This document shows positions 33,440 through 42,454 of a stretch of DNA of 50,409 nt, one piece after another. Below the pieces are notes generated by a model that was not told the DNA's origin, searched no databases, and saw nothing but the letters and a program-made list of their open reading frames with translations. Numbering within the stretch: position 1 is the stretch's first letter; the number at the start of each line of letters is the position of its first letter. The translations under genes and the position numbers were made by a program. Source of the DNA: Bacteroidota bacterium (GTDB taxonomy: Bacteria > Bacteroidota > Ignavibacteria > UBA10030 > UBA8401); assembly GCA_013361065.1 (NCBI GenBank), contig JABWAK010000006.1:1-50409 (forward strand), given 5' to 3'.

Positions 33440-33468
33440 ACCGGTGCCGGCATTCCGCCGGCACCGGT
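33440..33468 (+). other. Strong intercistronic hairpin between nuoB and nuoC
   Basis: ACCGGTGCCGGC (33440-33451) and GCCGGCACCGGT (33457-33468) form a perfect 12-bp stem with a 5-base loop. No T-tract follows at once, so it probably stabilises or delimits mRNA segments. Confidence 0.65.
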
Positions 33469-33489
33469 GCACAGTCCTTTACTCCCGAT

Positions 33490-33972
33490 ATGCTCACTTC
33501 CGTCGTTGATTCGTTGCGCTCCAGCCTGCCGGACAGTATCCTCGCCGTCCAGGAATTCCGCGGTGAGACCACCGTCCATGTGAAGAAGTCCTCCATCGTT
33601 GCCGTCTGCACCCATCTGCGCGATGATGCCTCCTCCCTCTTCGATTACTGCAGCGATGTCTGCGGTGCCGATGCCTACACGCCGGAGAACCGCTTCGAAG
33701 TGATCTACAATCTCTATTCCACCAGCCTGAACCACCGCATCCGCGTGAAGACCTTCGTGGATGAGTCGGACATGCACTGTCCCTCCGTCACCTCCGTCTG
33801 GCCCGGCGCCAACTGGCCGGAACGCGAGACGTTCGACATGTTCGGCGTGATCTTCGACGGTCATAACGATCTGCGCCGTATGTACATGCCGGAGGAGTTC
33901 GAGTATCATCCGCTCCGGAAGGATTTCCCGATGATGGGCATTCCGGATTCGATCCCGCTTCCCAGAAAATAA
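33490..33972 (+). CDS. nuoC: NADH-quinone oxidoreductase subunit C
   Basis: A 160-residue complex I subunit (30-kDa type) of the peripheral arm. The C-terminal signature ERETFDMFGVIFDGHNDLRR (111-130), followed by FEYHPLRKDFP, is diagnostic. NuoC and NuoD are separate here, unlike the fused NuoCD of Escherichia coli. It lies 59 bases after nuoB and 34 bases before nuoD. Confidence 0.94.
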   Translation: MLTSVVDSLRSSLPDSILAVQEFRGETTVHVKKSSIVAVCTHLRDDASSLFDYCSDVCGADAYTPENRFEVIYNLYSTSLNHRIRVKTFVDESDMHCPSVTSVWPGANWPERETFDMFGVIFDGHNDLRRMYMPEEFEYHPLRKDFPMMGIPDSIPLPRK

Positions 33973-34006
33973 TCCTCCTCATTATAGCAGAGAACCGCAC
34001 GAACCG

Positions 34007-35263
34007 ATGAATGTAGAACAAGCAATGGAGATCCGGCAGCAGAAGATCCTCGCTGCACTGGAGAACAAGAACACCAGCGTCTATTTCAATGACGCGCTGG
34101 ACAATCAGATGGTCCTGAACATGGGACCGCAGCATCCGGCCACCCACGGCGTGCTTCGTCTGCTCATCAAGCTGGACGGCGAGACCGTTGCGGCGTGCGT
34201 GCCCGAGCTGGGATATCTGCACCGCGGTTATGAGAAACTGGCCGAGAACTGCTCCTATCACGAGTTCATCCCGCATACGGACCGGCTGGACTACCTCTCC
34301 CCATTGATGAACAACACCGCCTATGTGCTGGCAGTGGAGAAACTGGTCGGCATCGAAGCCCCGAAACGGGCACAGTATATCCGCGTGATCATCTCCGAAA
34401 TGGCCCGTATCTCCTCCCATCTGCTCGGGATCGGCGCGCTTGCCATGGACGTCGGTGCTCTGACGGTCTTCACCTGGTCCTTCCGTGAACGCGAGAAGAT
34501 GTACGATATCTTCGAACTGCTCACCGGTGCCCGGTTCACCACCAGCTTCACCCGCGTCGGCGGTCTGGCCCACGATATGACGCCGGATGTGATCGCGGCA
34601 GTGAAGGAATTCTTCGACCAGTTCCCCGAGAAGTTCAACGAGTGCATCACGATGCTCAACACCAACCGCATCTTCGTGGAGCGGCTGGACGGGGTCGGCG
34701 TGATCTCCCGCGAGAAAGCGATCGCCATGGGTATGAGCGGTCCGAACCTGCGCGCGGTGGGACTCGAATGCGATCTGCGCCGGACGCAGCCGTACCTGGT
34801 CTACCCGGAACTCGATTTCAACATCCCCGTCCTGACCGACGGCGACAGTCTCTCCCGCTACTATGTGCGTCTGAACGAAGTGAAGGAGAGCGTCAAAATC
34901 ATCCGTCAGTGCCTGGAGAAGATGCCGCAGGGCCCGGTGCACGCCAATGAACCGAAGAAGGTGCTGCCGCGCAAGGAACAGGTCTACACCCGCATGGAGG
35001 AGCTCATTCATGACTTCATGCTGATCAACTTCGGCGTGAATCCGCCGGTCGGCGAGGTCTATAATGCCGTGGAAGCCTCCAAAGGGGAACTCGGATTCTA
35101 CATCCAGTCCCGCGGCGAGGGACATCCCTGGCGCCTGAAGATCCGCTCCCCTTCGTTCATGAACCTCCAGTCCACCCCGCTGCTGGTGGAAGGAGGCATG
35201 ATCTCCGATATCGTGGCAGTGCTCGGAAGCCTCGATCCTGTGATGGGCGAAGCAGACAAGTGA
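34007..35263 (+). CDS. nuoD: NADH-quinone oxidoreductase subunit D
   Basis: A 418-residue complex I subunit (49-kDa type) that lines the quinone site. NMGPQHPATHGVLRL (38-52) and CVPELGYLHRGYEKLAE are the classic N-terminal motifs; TGARFTTSFTRVGGLAHDM and GELGFYIQSRGEGHPWRLK follow. It derives from the large subunit of NiFe hydrogenases but lacks the metal cysteines, as all NuoD do. A rho-independent terminator begins 8 bases after the stop, separating nuoABCD from nuoEF. Confidence 0.96.
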   Translation: MNVEQAMEIRQQKILAALENKNTSVYFNDALDNQMVLNMGPQHPATHGVLRLLIKLDGETVAACVPELGYLHRGYEKLAENCSYHEFIPHTDRLDYLSPLMNNTAYVLAVEKLVGIEAPKRAQYIRVIISEMARISSHLLGIGALAMDVGALTVFTWSFREREKMYDIFELLTGARFTTSFTRVGGLAHDMTPDVIAAVKEFFDQFPEKFNECITMLNTNRIFVERLDGVGVISREKAIAMGMSGPNLRAVGLECDLRRTQPYLVYPELDFNIPVLTDGDSLSRYYVRLNEVKESVKIIRQCLEKMPQGPVHANEPKKVLPRKEQVYTRMEELIHDFMLINFGVNPPVGEVYNAVEASKGELGFYIQSRGEGHPWRLKIRSPSFMNLQSTPLLVEGGMISDIVAVLGSLDPVMGEADK

Positions 35264-35270
35264 TCATCCG

Positions 35271-35309
35271 CCGCCGACGGGTCTCCATCCGCCGGCGGTC
35301 TTTTTTTTT
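35271..35309 (+). terminator. Terminator between nuoD and nuoE
   Basis: CCGCCGACGG (35271-35280) pairs with CCGCCGGCGG (35289-35298) with one mismatch and an 8-base loop, followed by TC and nine T residues. It should stop a good part of the transcription, lowering nuoEF relative to nuoABCD unless nuoE has its own promoter. Confidence 0.82.
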
Positions 35310-35346
35310 CGTACAGTCGTTCCCATATCCTTTTACCGTAGCCATT

Positions 35347-35811
35347 ATGCTGAACAAAGAGAATCTCGAGAAAGCCACCGCGCTCTTCGCCCGGTATCCC
35401 GAAAAGAAGGCAGCGCTCCTTCCCATCCTCTGGATCGCCCAGGAACAGGAAGGATGGATCTCCACCGATATGATGAAGTACGTCGGCGACCTGGTCGGAG
35501 TTCCGTACGCGCATGTGATGGGCGTGGTGACGTTCTACACGATGTTCAACGACAAGAAACTCGGCCGGCACCACATCGAGGTCTGCACGAACGTCTCCTG
35601 CATGCTGCGCGGTTCGGACAAGATCGTGGCGGCGGCGGAGAAGGTGTGCGGCACGAAGCTCGGTTCCACCTCGGCGGACGGCAGGTTCACACTGAGCGAA
35701 GTGGAATGCATGGGTGCCTGCGGCGGCGCTCCGATGCTCGCCATCGGCGAGGAATACCATGAGCATCTCACCGCCGAGAAGGCCGAACAGATCCTGACCA
35801 ACTTGAAATGA
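35347..35811 (+). CDS. nuoE: NADH-quinone oxidoreductase subunit E
   Basis: A 154-residue complex I subunit (24-kDa type) holding a [2Fe-2S] cluster next to the NADH module. The start is placed at ATG 35347; an upstream in-frame codon would run through the terminator. The four cysteines are C80 and C85 (VCTNVSCMLRG), C121 and C125 (ECMGACGGAP). PEKKAALLPILWIAQEQEGW is the usual N-terminal helix. It lies after the nuoD terminator and 49 bases before nuoF; a weaker hairpin (35822-35838) lies in that gap. Confidence 0.95.
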   Translation: MLNKENLEKATALFARYPEKKAALLPILWIAQEQEGWISTDMMKYVGDLVGVPYAHVMGVVTFYTMFNDKKLGRHHIEVCTNVSCMLRGSDKIVAAAEKVCGTKLGSTSADGRFTLSEVECMGACGGAPMLAIGEEYHEHLTAEKAEQILTNLK

Positions 35812-35860
35812 TCCCGGTGCACGGTCCGCAGAGGACCGGCGCACGCTCCACTCTATCTTA

Positions 35861-37129
35861 ATGACTATGGAAAAATACATTCTCCCGGAGATCCCGAACT
35901 ATCACCAGATCGATGTGTATGAGCAGCACGGCGGCTATGCCGCTCTGAAGAAGGTGCTGCAGATGAAACCGGATGAGGTGATCGAAGAAGTGAAGAAATC
36001 CGGTCTGCGCGGCCGCGGCGGCGCCTGCTTCCCCACCGGCATGAAGTGGTCCTTCATGCCCAAAGGGAACGAGCGGCCGAAGTACCTTGCGGTGAACGGG
36101 GACGAATCCGAACCGGGCACGTTCAAGGACCGGCAGATCTTCGAACTGAATCCGCACATGATGATCGAGGGGATCCTGATCGGCTGCTATGCCATGGGGA
36201 TCACTTCCGCTTACATCTACATCCGCGGCGAGTACGGCAAATGGATCCGCATGGTGGACAAGGCGCTCGCGGATGCCTACGCCAAAGGGTACATCGGGCA
36301 GAACATCCTCGGCACCGGGTTCTCCACCAATATCTACACGCACAAAGGGGCCGGCGCCTACATCTGCGGCGAGGAATCGGCGCTGATGAACTCCGTGGAA
36401 GGGGACCGCGGCTATCCCCGCATCAAACCGCCGTTCCCGGCACAGAAAGGTCTCTGGTCCAGTCCCACCACCATCAACAATGTGGAGACGATGACCAACG
36501 TTCCGCTCATCATCAATAAAGGTGCGGACTGGTACTCCAAGATCGGCGTGGCGAAACATCCCGGCCCGATCCTGGTCGGCATCAGCGGTCATGTGAACCG
36601 TCCCGGCGTGTACGAGGTCCCGACCGGAGTACCGCTGCTGACGCTGATCAACGATCCGCAGTACGGCGGCGGTGTTCCGGGCAACAAACGGATCAAGGCG
36701 GTCATCCCCGGCGGTTCGTCCACCATGGTCCTGCGCGGCGAGAACCTCGAAGGAGTGAACATGGATGCCGATTCGCTGAAAGCGGCCGGCTCGTCCGTCG
36801 GCACCGCCGGTCTGATGGTGATGGACGAGGATACGGATATGGTCCGCGTGCTGGCACGCATCGCACACTTCTATCATCACGAATCGTGCGGACAGTGCAC
36901 ACCGTGCCGTGAAGGGACCGGATGGCTCGAGAAGATGCTGCACCGCTTCGAGCACAACGAAGCACGACAGGCGGATGTGGACATGCTGGTGAACGTTGCG
37001 AACCAGATCGAAGGGAACACCATCTGCGCACTCGGTGACGCCGCGGCGTGGCCGGTCCAGAGCTTCGTGAAACGGTTCCGCGAGGAGTTCGAGAAACGCG
37101 TACGTACCGCCGAGCACTCCGCAGCCTGA
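35861..37129 (+). CDS. nuoF: NADH-quinone oxidoreductase subunit F
   Basis: A 422-residue NADH-oxidising subunit of complex I. GLRGRGGACFPTGMKW (48-63) belongs to the FMN/NADH site, with NGDESEPGTFKDR and GAGAYICGEESAL also typical. The [4Fe-4S] cluster cysteines are C343, C346, C349 and C389 (ESCGQCTPCREG, then NTICALGD). Start could be ATG 35861 or 35867. A strong terminator follows 14 bases after the stop. nuoG to nuoN are not in the window, so complex I genes are split across loci or the complex is atypical. Confidence 0.96.
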   Translation: MTMEKYILPEIPNYHQIDVYEQHGGYAALKKVLQMKPDEVIEEVKKSGLRGRGGACFPTGMKWSFMPKGNERPKYLAVNGDESEPGTFKDRQIFELNPHMMIEGILIGCYAMGITSAYIYIRGEYGKWIRMVDKALADAYAKGYIGQNILGTGFSTNIYTHKGAGAYICGEESALMNSVEGDRGYPRIKPPFPAQKGLWSSPTTINNVETMTNVPLIINKGADWYSKIGVAKHPGPILVGISGHVNRPGVYEVPTGVPLLTLINDPQYGGGVPGNKRIKAVIPGGSSTMVLRGENLEGVNMDADSLKAAGSSVGTAGLMVMDEDTDMVRVLARIAHFYHHESCGQCTPCREGTGWLEKMLHRFEHNEARQADVDMLVNVANQIEGNTICALGDAAAWPVQSFVKRFREEFEKRVRTAEHSAA

Positions 37130-37143
37130 GTATGTGATCGACC

Positions 37144-37173
37144 GGCGCCGGCATTGCCGGCGCCTTTTTTTTT
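37144..37173 (+). terminator. Terminator after nuoF
   Basis: GGCGCCGGC (37144-37152) and GCCGGCGCC (37156-37164) form a perfect 9-bp stem with loop ATT, followed by nine T residues. Confidence 0.92.
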
Positions 37174-37206
37174 ATCCTCAACCGCGATACCCGGACCCAG
37201 GAACAG

Positions 37207-38022
37207 ATGACACGGACCCTACTCCTGTCCCTTCTCTGGAGCGTCTGCGCGCTGGCGCAGCAGCATCCGCTCCCTGTTGAATCTTCCTCCCTGCTCGAGC
37301 GGGGACATGCACAGCTCGATATGGGGACCTCCTATTTCATGGATCAGCCGTTCCCGCTCTCCGGTCTGACCGGCCACCTGCTGAAATTCGGCACCCTGCG
37401 CTTCGCCGTCTCGCTCAGCGAGTATGTGGAGCTGCAGGCGGACGGCACCATCCTGAACCTGCTCGATGTGACCAAACGGGAGCCGGCCTTCAATTCCCGC
37501 ATCGCGTCCAACGCGCAGCCGACCGGCGACATCGGCGATTTCACCGTCTGGACGAAGTTCGCCGTGCTGAGTGAGTATACGACCGGCATCGGATTCTCCG
37601 TCCGCTTCGGCGTCCAGCTGCCGAACGCAAGCAACGAATCGGGTCTCGGCATCGATGAGATGAACTTCTATTCCCTGCTGCTGTTCGAACGGCATATCGG
37701 CGGACTGTTGACGGCGAACGCCGGACTCGGCATCCTGAGCGATCCGACCGTCCTGGGTCAGCAGCATGATGTGTTCCTGTACGGCCTCCAGTACACCCTT
37801 CCGGTGGCCAGCTCGACATCTCTTGTCCTGCAGACCGCCGGACGGCGCGGCCATTCCGGACCGGCGATGCACCATCTCTCCAATATCAAAGCAGGTATCG
37901 AACACGGCTTCGGCGATCTCACCCTGAAGGCATACGGCGTCTCCAATATTTCGGAGTTCGACCACGCCAAAGGTGCGGAATTGAGCGTTGCCTATCTCTT
38001 CCACGCCATCACCATGCAGTAG
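37207..38022 (+). CDS. Probable outer-membrane beta-barrel protein
   Basis: A 271-residue exported protein with a signal peptide (1-17, SVCALAQ). The mature part shows alternating strand patterns with Gly/Asp turns (LDMGTSYFMDQPFPLSG, TTGIGFSVRFGVQLPNAS, LTANAGLGILSD) and a final aromatic strand (LSVAYLFHAITM). Such proteins often have a barrel fold similar to the phenol-degradation/transporter outer-membrane group, but I cannot name a family. It stands between the nuoF terminator and the LD-carboxypeptidase gene, 4 bases from the latter, so these two are probably co-transcribed. Confidence 0.65.
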   Translation: MTRTLLLSLLWSVCALAQQHPLPVESSSLLERGHAQLDMGTSYFMDQPFPLSGLTGHLLKFGTLRFAVSLSEYVELQADGTILNLLDVTKREPAFNSRIASNAQPTGDIGDFTVWTKFAVLSEYTTGIGFSVRFGVQLPNASNESGLGIDEMNFYSLLLFERHIGGLLTANAGLGILSDPTVLGQQHDVFLYGLQYTLPVASSTSLVLQTAGRRGHSGPAMHHLSNIKAGIEHGFGDLTLKAYGVSNISEFDHAKGAELSVAYLFHAITMQ

Positions 38023-38026
38023 ACCT

Positions 38027-38965
38027 ATGACCATCATCCCATCCGCATTGAAGAAAGGGGACCGCATCGGCATCGTCACACCGGCGAGCCCGCCCAGCAG
38101 TCTCGAGAAGATCTATAAAGGCGCCGAATACCTGGAACGGCTCGGGTACCGCCCCGTGCTCGGCAAGAATGTGCAGAAAGTGTACGGCTATCTGGCCGGA
38201 ACGGACCAGGAGCGGGCGGACGATATCAACGCCATGTTCGCAGACAAGGATATTAAAGCGATCATCGCCGTTCGGGGCGGATACGGGACTCCCCGAATCC
38301 TGCCGCTGCTGAACTACAGTGTGATCAGGAAGAACCCCAAGATCCTCGTCGGCTACAGCGACCTGACCGCTCTGCAGCTGGCGATCTACCGCAAGACCGG
38401 ACTGGTCAGCTTCTCCGGGCCGATGGCGGGGGTGGAGATGTTCAAAGGGATCGATCCGTTCACGGAGGAGCATTTCTGGTCCTGCCTGACCAGCCGGAAG
38501 AAACTCGGACCGGTCCGCAATCCGGACGACCGGCCGCTCACCCCGATGGTGACCGGCAAGGCATCCGGCCGGCTGCTCGGAGGGAATCTCAGTCTGATCG
38601 TCGCCCTTGCCGGCACACCGTACCTCCCCTCCTTCAAAAAGTCCCTGCTCTTCATCGAGGAGATCGAGGAGGAGAGTTACCGGTTCGACCGGATGATGAA
38701 TCACCTGCGGATCGCGAACATCCTGCGGGACGCTTCGGGGGTGATCATGGGGGAACTGACCGATGTGAAGGCGAGCGACACCAGCAAGCCGTTCCTCACG
38801 GCGGAACAGGTGATGCAGGACTATCTGGCGGGACTGAAGAAACCGGTGGTGACCGGTCTGGTGTACGGCCACGTCCCCCGGAAGCTCACGATCCCGATCG
38901 GTATCACCGCCACGGTCGATGCCGGCAAGAGACTCCTCCGGTTCGATCAAGCATGTGTCCGGTGA
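38027..38965 (+). CDS. LD-carboxypeptidase (S66 family)
   Basis: A 312-residue serine peptidase of the LdcA/MccF family, which removes the terminal D-Ala from murein tetrapeptides during wall recycling or inactivates peptide-nucleotide compounds. GDRIGIVTPASP opens the fold; the nucleophile is S111 in VGYSDLTAL, after RGGYGTPRILPLL. The acid is E211 or E212 (LLFIEEIEEES) and the histidine H282 (GLVYGHVPRK). Start is ATG 38027, 4 bases after the previous stop. There is no signal peptide, so it acts in the cytoplasm. Cell-wall recycling fits the nearby amidase and mre genes, though they are in other units. Confidence 0.88.
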   Translation: MTIIPSALKKGDRIGIVTPASPPSSLEKIYKGAEYLERLGYRPVLGKNVQKVYGYLAGTDQERADDINAMFADKDIKAIIAVRGGYGTPRILPLLNYSVIRKNPKILVGYSDLTALQLAIYRKTGLVSFSGPMAGVEMFKGIDPFTEEHFWSCLTSRKKLGPVRNPDDRPLTPMVTGKASGRLLGGNLSLIVALAGTPYLPSFKKSLLFIEEIEEESYRFDRMMNHLRIANILRDASGVIMGELTDVKASDTSKPFLTAEQVMQDYLAGLKKPVVTGLVYGHVPRKLTIPIGITATVDAGKRLLRFDQACVR

Positions 38966-39027
38966 GTACGGCCGCCGCCGGAATCCGGAAAAAGTTAAGA
39001 AAACAGGCGATTTTCGCCTTCATTTGA

Positions 39028-39056
39028 TTGACAAACCAGGCATTTGTGGTTACATT
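39028..39056 (+). promoter_or_regulatory. Promoter of purN-purH-mreB with overlapping dyad
   Basis: TTGACA (39028-39033), 17 bases, TACATT (39051-39056). A short dyad GTTACA-TT-TGTAAC (39049-39062) overlaps the -10 element and could be an operator. The transcript would start near 39063 and carry the nested hairpin at 39081-39169. Confidence 0.6.
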
Positions 39057-39080
39057 TGTAACAGTTTTCATCCCCAATGC

Positions 39081-39169
39081 CTGCATGCAATCCGTCGCAC
39101 AGAGCGGAGTCTGCGTGTGAGTGTCCACAGTGTCATGCCTGGACTCCGCAAGGTGTGACACGCATGCAG
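39081..39169 (+). promoter_or_regulatory. Nested long hairpin in the purN leader (candidate structured RNA)
   Basis: Three stems nest in order: CTGCATGC/GCATGCAG (39081-39088 with 39162-39169, 8 bp), GTCGCAC/GTGTGAC (39094-39100 with 39153-39159, 7 bp including one G-U), and GCGGAGTC/GACTCCGC (39104-39111 with 39142-39149, 8 bp). Small internal loops separate them (5 and 2 bases, then 3 and 3), and a 30-base terminal loop may hold a further TGTG/CACA stem. No T-tract follows, so it is not a simple terminator. It ends 61 bases before purN. Confidence 0.55.
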
Positions 39170-39230
39170 CGTTGGTAGTTCCGTCCGCCGCCATCGTATC
39201 GTTGTCATTTCCTGCTGAGGGATCGTCCGC

Positions 39231-39821
39231 GTGTTGAACATCGCAGTGTTTGCGTCCGGTCGCGGTTCGAATTTCGAAGCGCTCCACCGTACGATCGGTG
39301 AAGAGAACATCCCGGCACGGATCGCCGTCGTGATCAGCAACAACTCTGCGGCTGGCGCTCTGAACCTGGCGCGGTCGTTCGGCATCCCTGCACTCCATCT
39401 CAGCCAGCGTCAATTTCCCGGTCCGGCAGATTTCCACCAGGCAGTGCTGCAGTCACTCGCGCAGTACCGAACGGACCTGATCGTGCTTGCCGGGTACATG
39501 AAGAAGATGGATGCAGCGGTCGTGCGCGCCTATTCGCAGCGCATCATCAACATCCACCCGGCACTGCTGCCGAAATTCGGCGGCGAAGGGATGTACGGCA
39601 TGCATGTACATGCGGCGGTGCTTGCCGCCGGTGAGACGGAATCGGGTGCAAGCGTGCATTATGTGGACGAGGAGTACGACCGCGGTGCAGTGATCGCACA
39701 GCAGCGGGTGCCGGTCCTGCCCGGTGATACGCCGGAGACGCTCGCCGCCCGCGTGCTGACGGCGGAACATACTCTGCTGCCGTCCGTTGTGAAACAGATC
39801 GCATTGAATCATCGACCGTAA
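39231..39821 (+). CDS. purN: Phosphoribosylglycinamide formyltransferase
   Basis: A 196-residue enzyme of purine synthesis that transfers the formyl group of 10-formyltetrahydrofolate to GAR. It uses a GTG start. ASGRGSNF (8-15) is the phosphate-binding loop. The catalytic residues are N107 and H109 (INIHPALLPKF) and D150 (YVDEEYDRG). Length is normal. purH starts 18 bases downstream, so the two are co-transcribed, from the promoter at 39028-39056 through a structured leader. Confidence 0.95.
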   Translation: MLNIAVFASGRGSNFEALHRTIGEENIPARIAVVISNNSAAGALNLARSFGIPALHLSQRQFPGPADFHQAVLQSLAQYRTDLIVLAGYMKKMDAAVVRAYSQRIINIHPALLPKFGGEGMYGMHVHAAVLAAGETESGASVHYVDEEYDRGAVIAQQRVPVLPGDTPETLAARVLTAEHTLLPSVVKQIALNHRP

Positions 39822-39839
39822 TCAGAAGGACCATCGTTC

Positions 39840-41372
39840 GTGCTGACCATCAAACGTGCCCTCATCAGTGTCTCGGACAAACGCGGCATCGTGGAATTTG
39901 CCGCGGCGCTGCATCAGCGCGGTGTGGAGATCATCTCCACCGGCGGGACGCATGCGCTGCTGACCGCCAATAAGATCCCTGCCGTGCAGATCTCCGATGT
40001 GACCGGGTTCCCCGAGATCATGGACGGACGCGTGAAGACGCTCCATCCTGCAGTGCATGCAGGGCTCCTCGCCGTCCTGGATAATCCCGAACACCGCCGT
40101 CAGCTGGAAGAGCACAAGTTCTCCCCCATCGACCTGGTAGTGGTGAACCTCTATCCGTTCGAAGAGACCATCGCAAAACCGGATGTGCCGCTGCATGAAG
40201 CGATCGAGAACATCGATATCGGCGGACCGACCATGCTCCGCTCTGCCGCGAAGAATTACCGATTCACCGCCGTCATTGTGAACCATGAACGGTACGTCCC
40301 TTTCCTGGAAGAGCTGCAGACGAACAACGGTGCCGTGAGCGAAGAGACCTGTTTCGCACTGGCGAAGGAAGTGTTCCGTCACACCGCACATTATGATGCG
40401 ACCATCTCTGCGTATCTCTCCCGCAGCGAGGATCCGACAGCGCTGCCTGCAGTGTTCACCTTCTCTGCGCGGAAGTCGGCGGACCTCCGTTACGGCGAGA
40501 ATCCGCACCAGTCCGCTGCACTCTATGGCAGCTTCGATGCCTCGCTGAAGAAACTCCACGGCAAGGAGCTTTCGTTCAATAACATCATTGATGCGAATGC
40601 CGCTGTGAACCTTGCGGCGGAGTTCGAGACCCCGACCGTGGTGATCATCAAGCATACCAATCCGTGCGGCGTCGGGACGGCAGCAACACTGGAAGAGGCA
40701 TACCGCAAAGCGTTCGCCACCGATACCAAGGCGCCGTTCGGCGGCATCATCGCCGTCAACCGTCCGCTGGACATGAAGGCGGCCGAAGCGATGAACGAGA
40801 TCTTCACGGAGATCATCCTGGCCCCCTCGTTCGAGCCGGGGGTGCTGGAGTTCCTCATGAAGAAGAAGGACCGCCGGCTGGTGCAGGTCGCCGGCCGGAA
40901 CGACGGCCGCTATGATATCCGGTCCGTTCCGGGAGGACTGCTCGTCCAGTCCCGCGATCTGGCCCGTGTCACAGCGGCAGAACTGAAGGTGGTCACCAAA
41001 CGGCAGCCGACGGCGGAGGAGCTGGAAGCGATGCTCTTCATCTGGAAGGTGGCAAAGCATGTGAAATCCAACGCGATCGTCTACGGCGCGAAGGACCGCA
41101 CGCTGGCGGTGGGTGCGGGACAGATGTCCCGGATCGATTCGTCGAAAATTGCCGTATGGAAATCAAAAGAAAGTAACTTATCTTTGCAGGGGAGCGTCGT
41201 TGCGTCCGATGCGTTCTTCCCCTTTGCCGATGGTCTGCTGGAAGCGGTCAGTGCCGGTGCAACGGCGGTCATCCAGCCCGGCGGTTCGATCCGTGATGAA
41301 GAGGTCATCGCGGCAGCCAACGACCACAACATCGCCATGGTCTTCACAGGCATCAGACATTTCAAACACTAA
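39840..41372 (+). CDS. purH: Bifunctional AICAR transformylase / IMP cyclohydrolase
   Basis: A 510-residue enzyme doing the last two steps of IMP synthesis. It starts with GTG, preceded by AGAAGGA 9 bases upstream. The N-terminal cyclohydrolase (MGS-like) domain shows [21 protein letters not shown] and [20 protein letters not shown]. The transformylase part has [25 protein letters not shown] and [19 protein letters not shown], ending with [19 protein letters not shown]. All key boxes are intact. mreB follows 11 bases later, so a purine gene pair and a shape gene share the transcript. Confidence 0.97.
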   Translation: MLTIKRALISVSDKRGIVEFAAALHQRGVEIISTGGTHALLTANKIPAVQISDVTGFPEIMDGRVKTLHPAVHAGLLAVLDNPEHRRQLEEHKFSPIDLVVVNLYPFEETIAKPDVPLHEAIENIDIGGPTMLRSAAKNYRFTAVIVNHERYVPFLEELQTNNGAVSEETCFALAKEVFRHTAHYDATISAYLSRSEDPTALPAVFTFSARKSADLRYGENPHQSAALYGSFDASLKKLHGKELSFNNIIDANAAVNLAAEFETPTVVIIKHTNPCGVGTAATLEEAYRKAFATDTKAPFGGIIAVNRPLDMKAAEAMNEIFTEIILAPSFEPGVLEFLMKKKDRRLVQVAGRNDGRYDIRSVPGGLLVQSRDLARVTAAELKVVTKRQPTAEELEAMLFIWKVAKHVKSNAIVYGAKDRTLAVGAGQMSRIDSSKIAVWKSKESNLSLQGSVVASDAFFPFADGLLEAVSAGATAVIQPGGSIRDEEVIAAANDHNIAMVFTGIRHFKH

Positions 41373-41383
41373 GAAGTATCACT

Positions 41384-42409
41384 ATGGGTCTACTTGATTA
41401 TTTCTCGGCGGATATCGCCATCGATCTGGGAACTGCCAACACGCTCGTCTACATGAAGGGGAAAGGGATCGTGCTGAACGAGCCTTCCATCGTGGCCTTC
41501 GACCGGAACACGAAGAAGATCGTCGCCATCGGCAACGAGGCGCGCGAGATGCTCGGCCGTACGCACCGCGACATCCGCACCATCCGTCCTATGCGGGACG
41601 GCGTGATCGCCGATTTCGAGATCGCGGAAGGGATGCTTCGCGAGTTCATCAAGAAGATCCACTCCAGCTGGATGCCGAGCCGTCGTATCGTGGTCTGCGT
41701 ACCGAGCGGCGTGACGGAAGTGGAGAAACGCGCCGTGCGCGACTCCGCCGAACATGCCGGCGCGAAGGAAGTGCACCTGATCGCCGAACCGATGGCGGCT
41801 GCGATCGGCATCGGACTCGATGTGGAAGCGCCGGTCGGCAACATGATCGTGGACATCGGCGGCGGAACGACGGAGATCGCCGTTATCGCCCTCTCCGGTA
41901 TCGTGAACGAGGAATCGATCCGCATCGCCGGGGACGAACTGAACAATGCCATCATCCAGTTCTTCAAGAAGAACCATAACATCCTGATCGGCGAACGGAC
42001 CGCGGAAGCGATCAAGTGCGAGGTCGGTTCGGTGATGCCGATGAAGGAAGAAGTGACCATCCAGGTGAAAGGCCGCGATCTCGTGAACGGCATTCCGAAG
42101 ACAACGGAGGCAAGCAGTGTGGAGATCCGCGAGGCGCTCAATGAGAACATCTCCTCCATCATCGACGGTGTGAAGATGACGCTCGAACGGACGCCTCCCG
42201 AACTCGCGTCGGACATCCTGGACCGCGGTATCATGCTCACCGGCGGCGGCGCACTCATCAAAGGACTCGACGAACGTCTCCGTCTGGAGACGAACCTGCC
42301 GGTGCACGTTGCCGAGGATCCGCTCACGGCTGTGGTGCGCGGTACGGGCCGTGTGCTGGAGAATCTGGAGAAATACCAGAAAGTATTACTGACCAGCCGG
42401 CGTTACTAG
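41384..42409 (+). CDS. mreB: Rod shape-determining protein MreB
   Basis: A 341-residue bacterial actin that organises lateral wall synthesis at the inner membrane. DLGTANTLVYMKGKG (14-28) is the first phosphate loop; PSGVTEVEKRAVRDSA, EPMAAAIGIGL and VDIGGGTTEIAVI follow, and GIMLTGGGALIKGLD is near the C-terminus. Length is normal. It is separated from mreC by 144 bases that contain a cruciform repeat, an unusual gap for the mreBC pair. Confidence 0.97.
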   Translation: MGLLDYFSADIAIDLGTANTLVYMKGKGIVLNEPSIVAFDRNTKKIVAIGNEAREMLGRTHRDIRTIRPMRDGVIADFEIAEGMLREFIKKIHSSWMPSRRIVVCVPSGVTEVEKRAVRDSAEHAGAKEVHLIAEPMAAAIGIGLDVEAPVGNMIVDIGGGTTEIAVIALSGIVNEESIRIAGDELNNAIIQFFKKNHNILIGERTAEAIKCEVGSVMPMKEEVTIQVKGRDLVNGIPKTTEASSVEIREALNENISSIIDGVKMTLERTPPELASDILDRGIMLTGGGALIKGLDERLRLETNLPVHVAEDPLTAVVRGTGRVLENLEKYQKVLLTSRRY

Positions 42410-42454
42410 AGCTGTTCAAGTATAGGTAGATTCATCTCTAAATGGAGTGTAGAT

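Noticed and set aside
39081-39169. Signal recognition particle (4.5S) RNA or 6S RNA
   Set aside because: The conserved SRP tip sequence is absent, and the length and bubble pattern do not fit 6S RNA.
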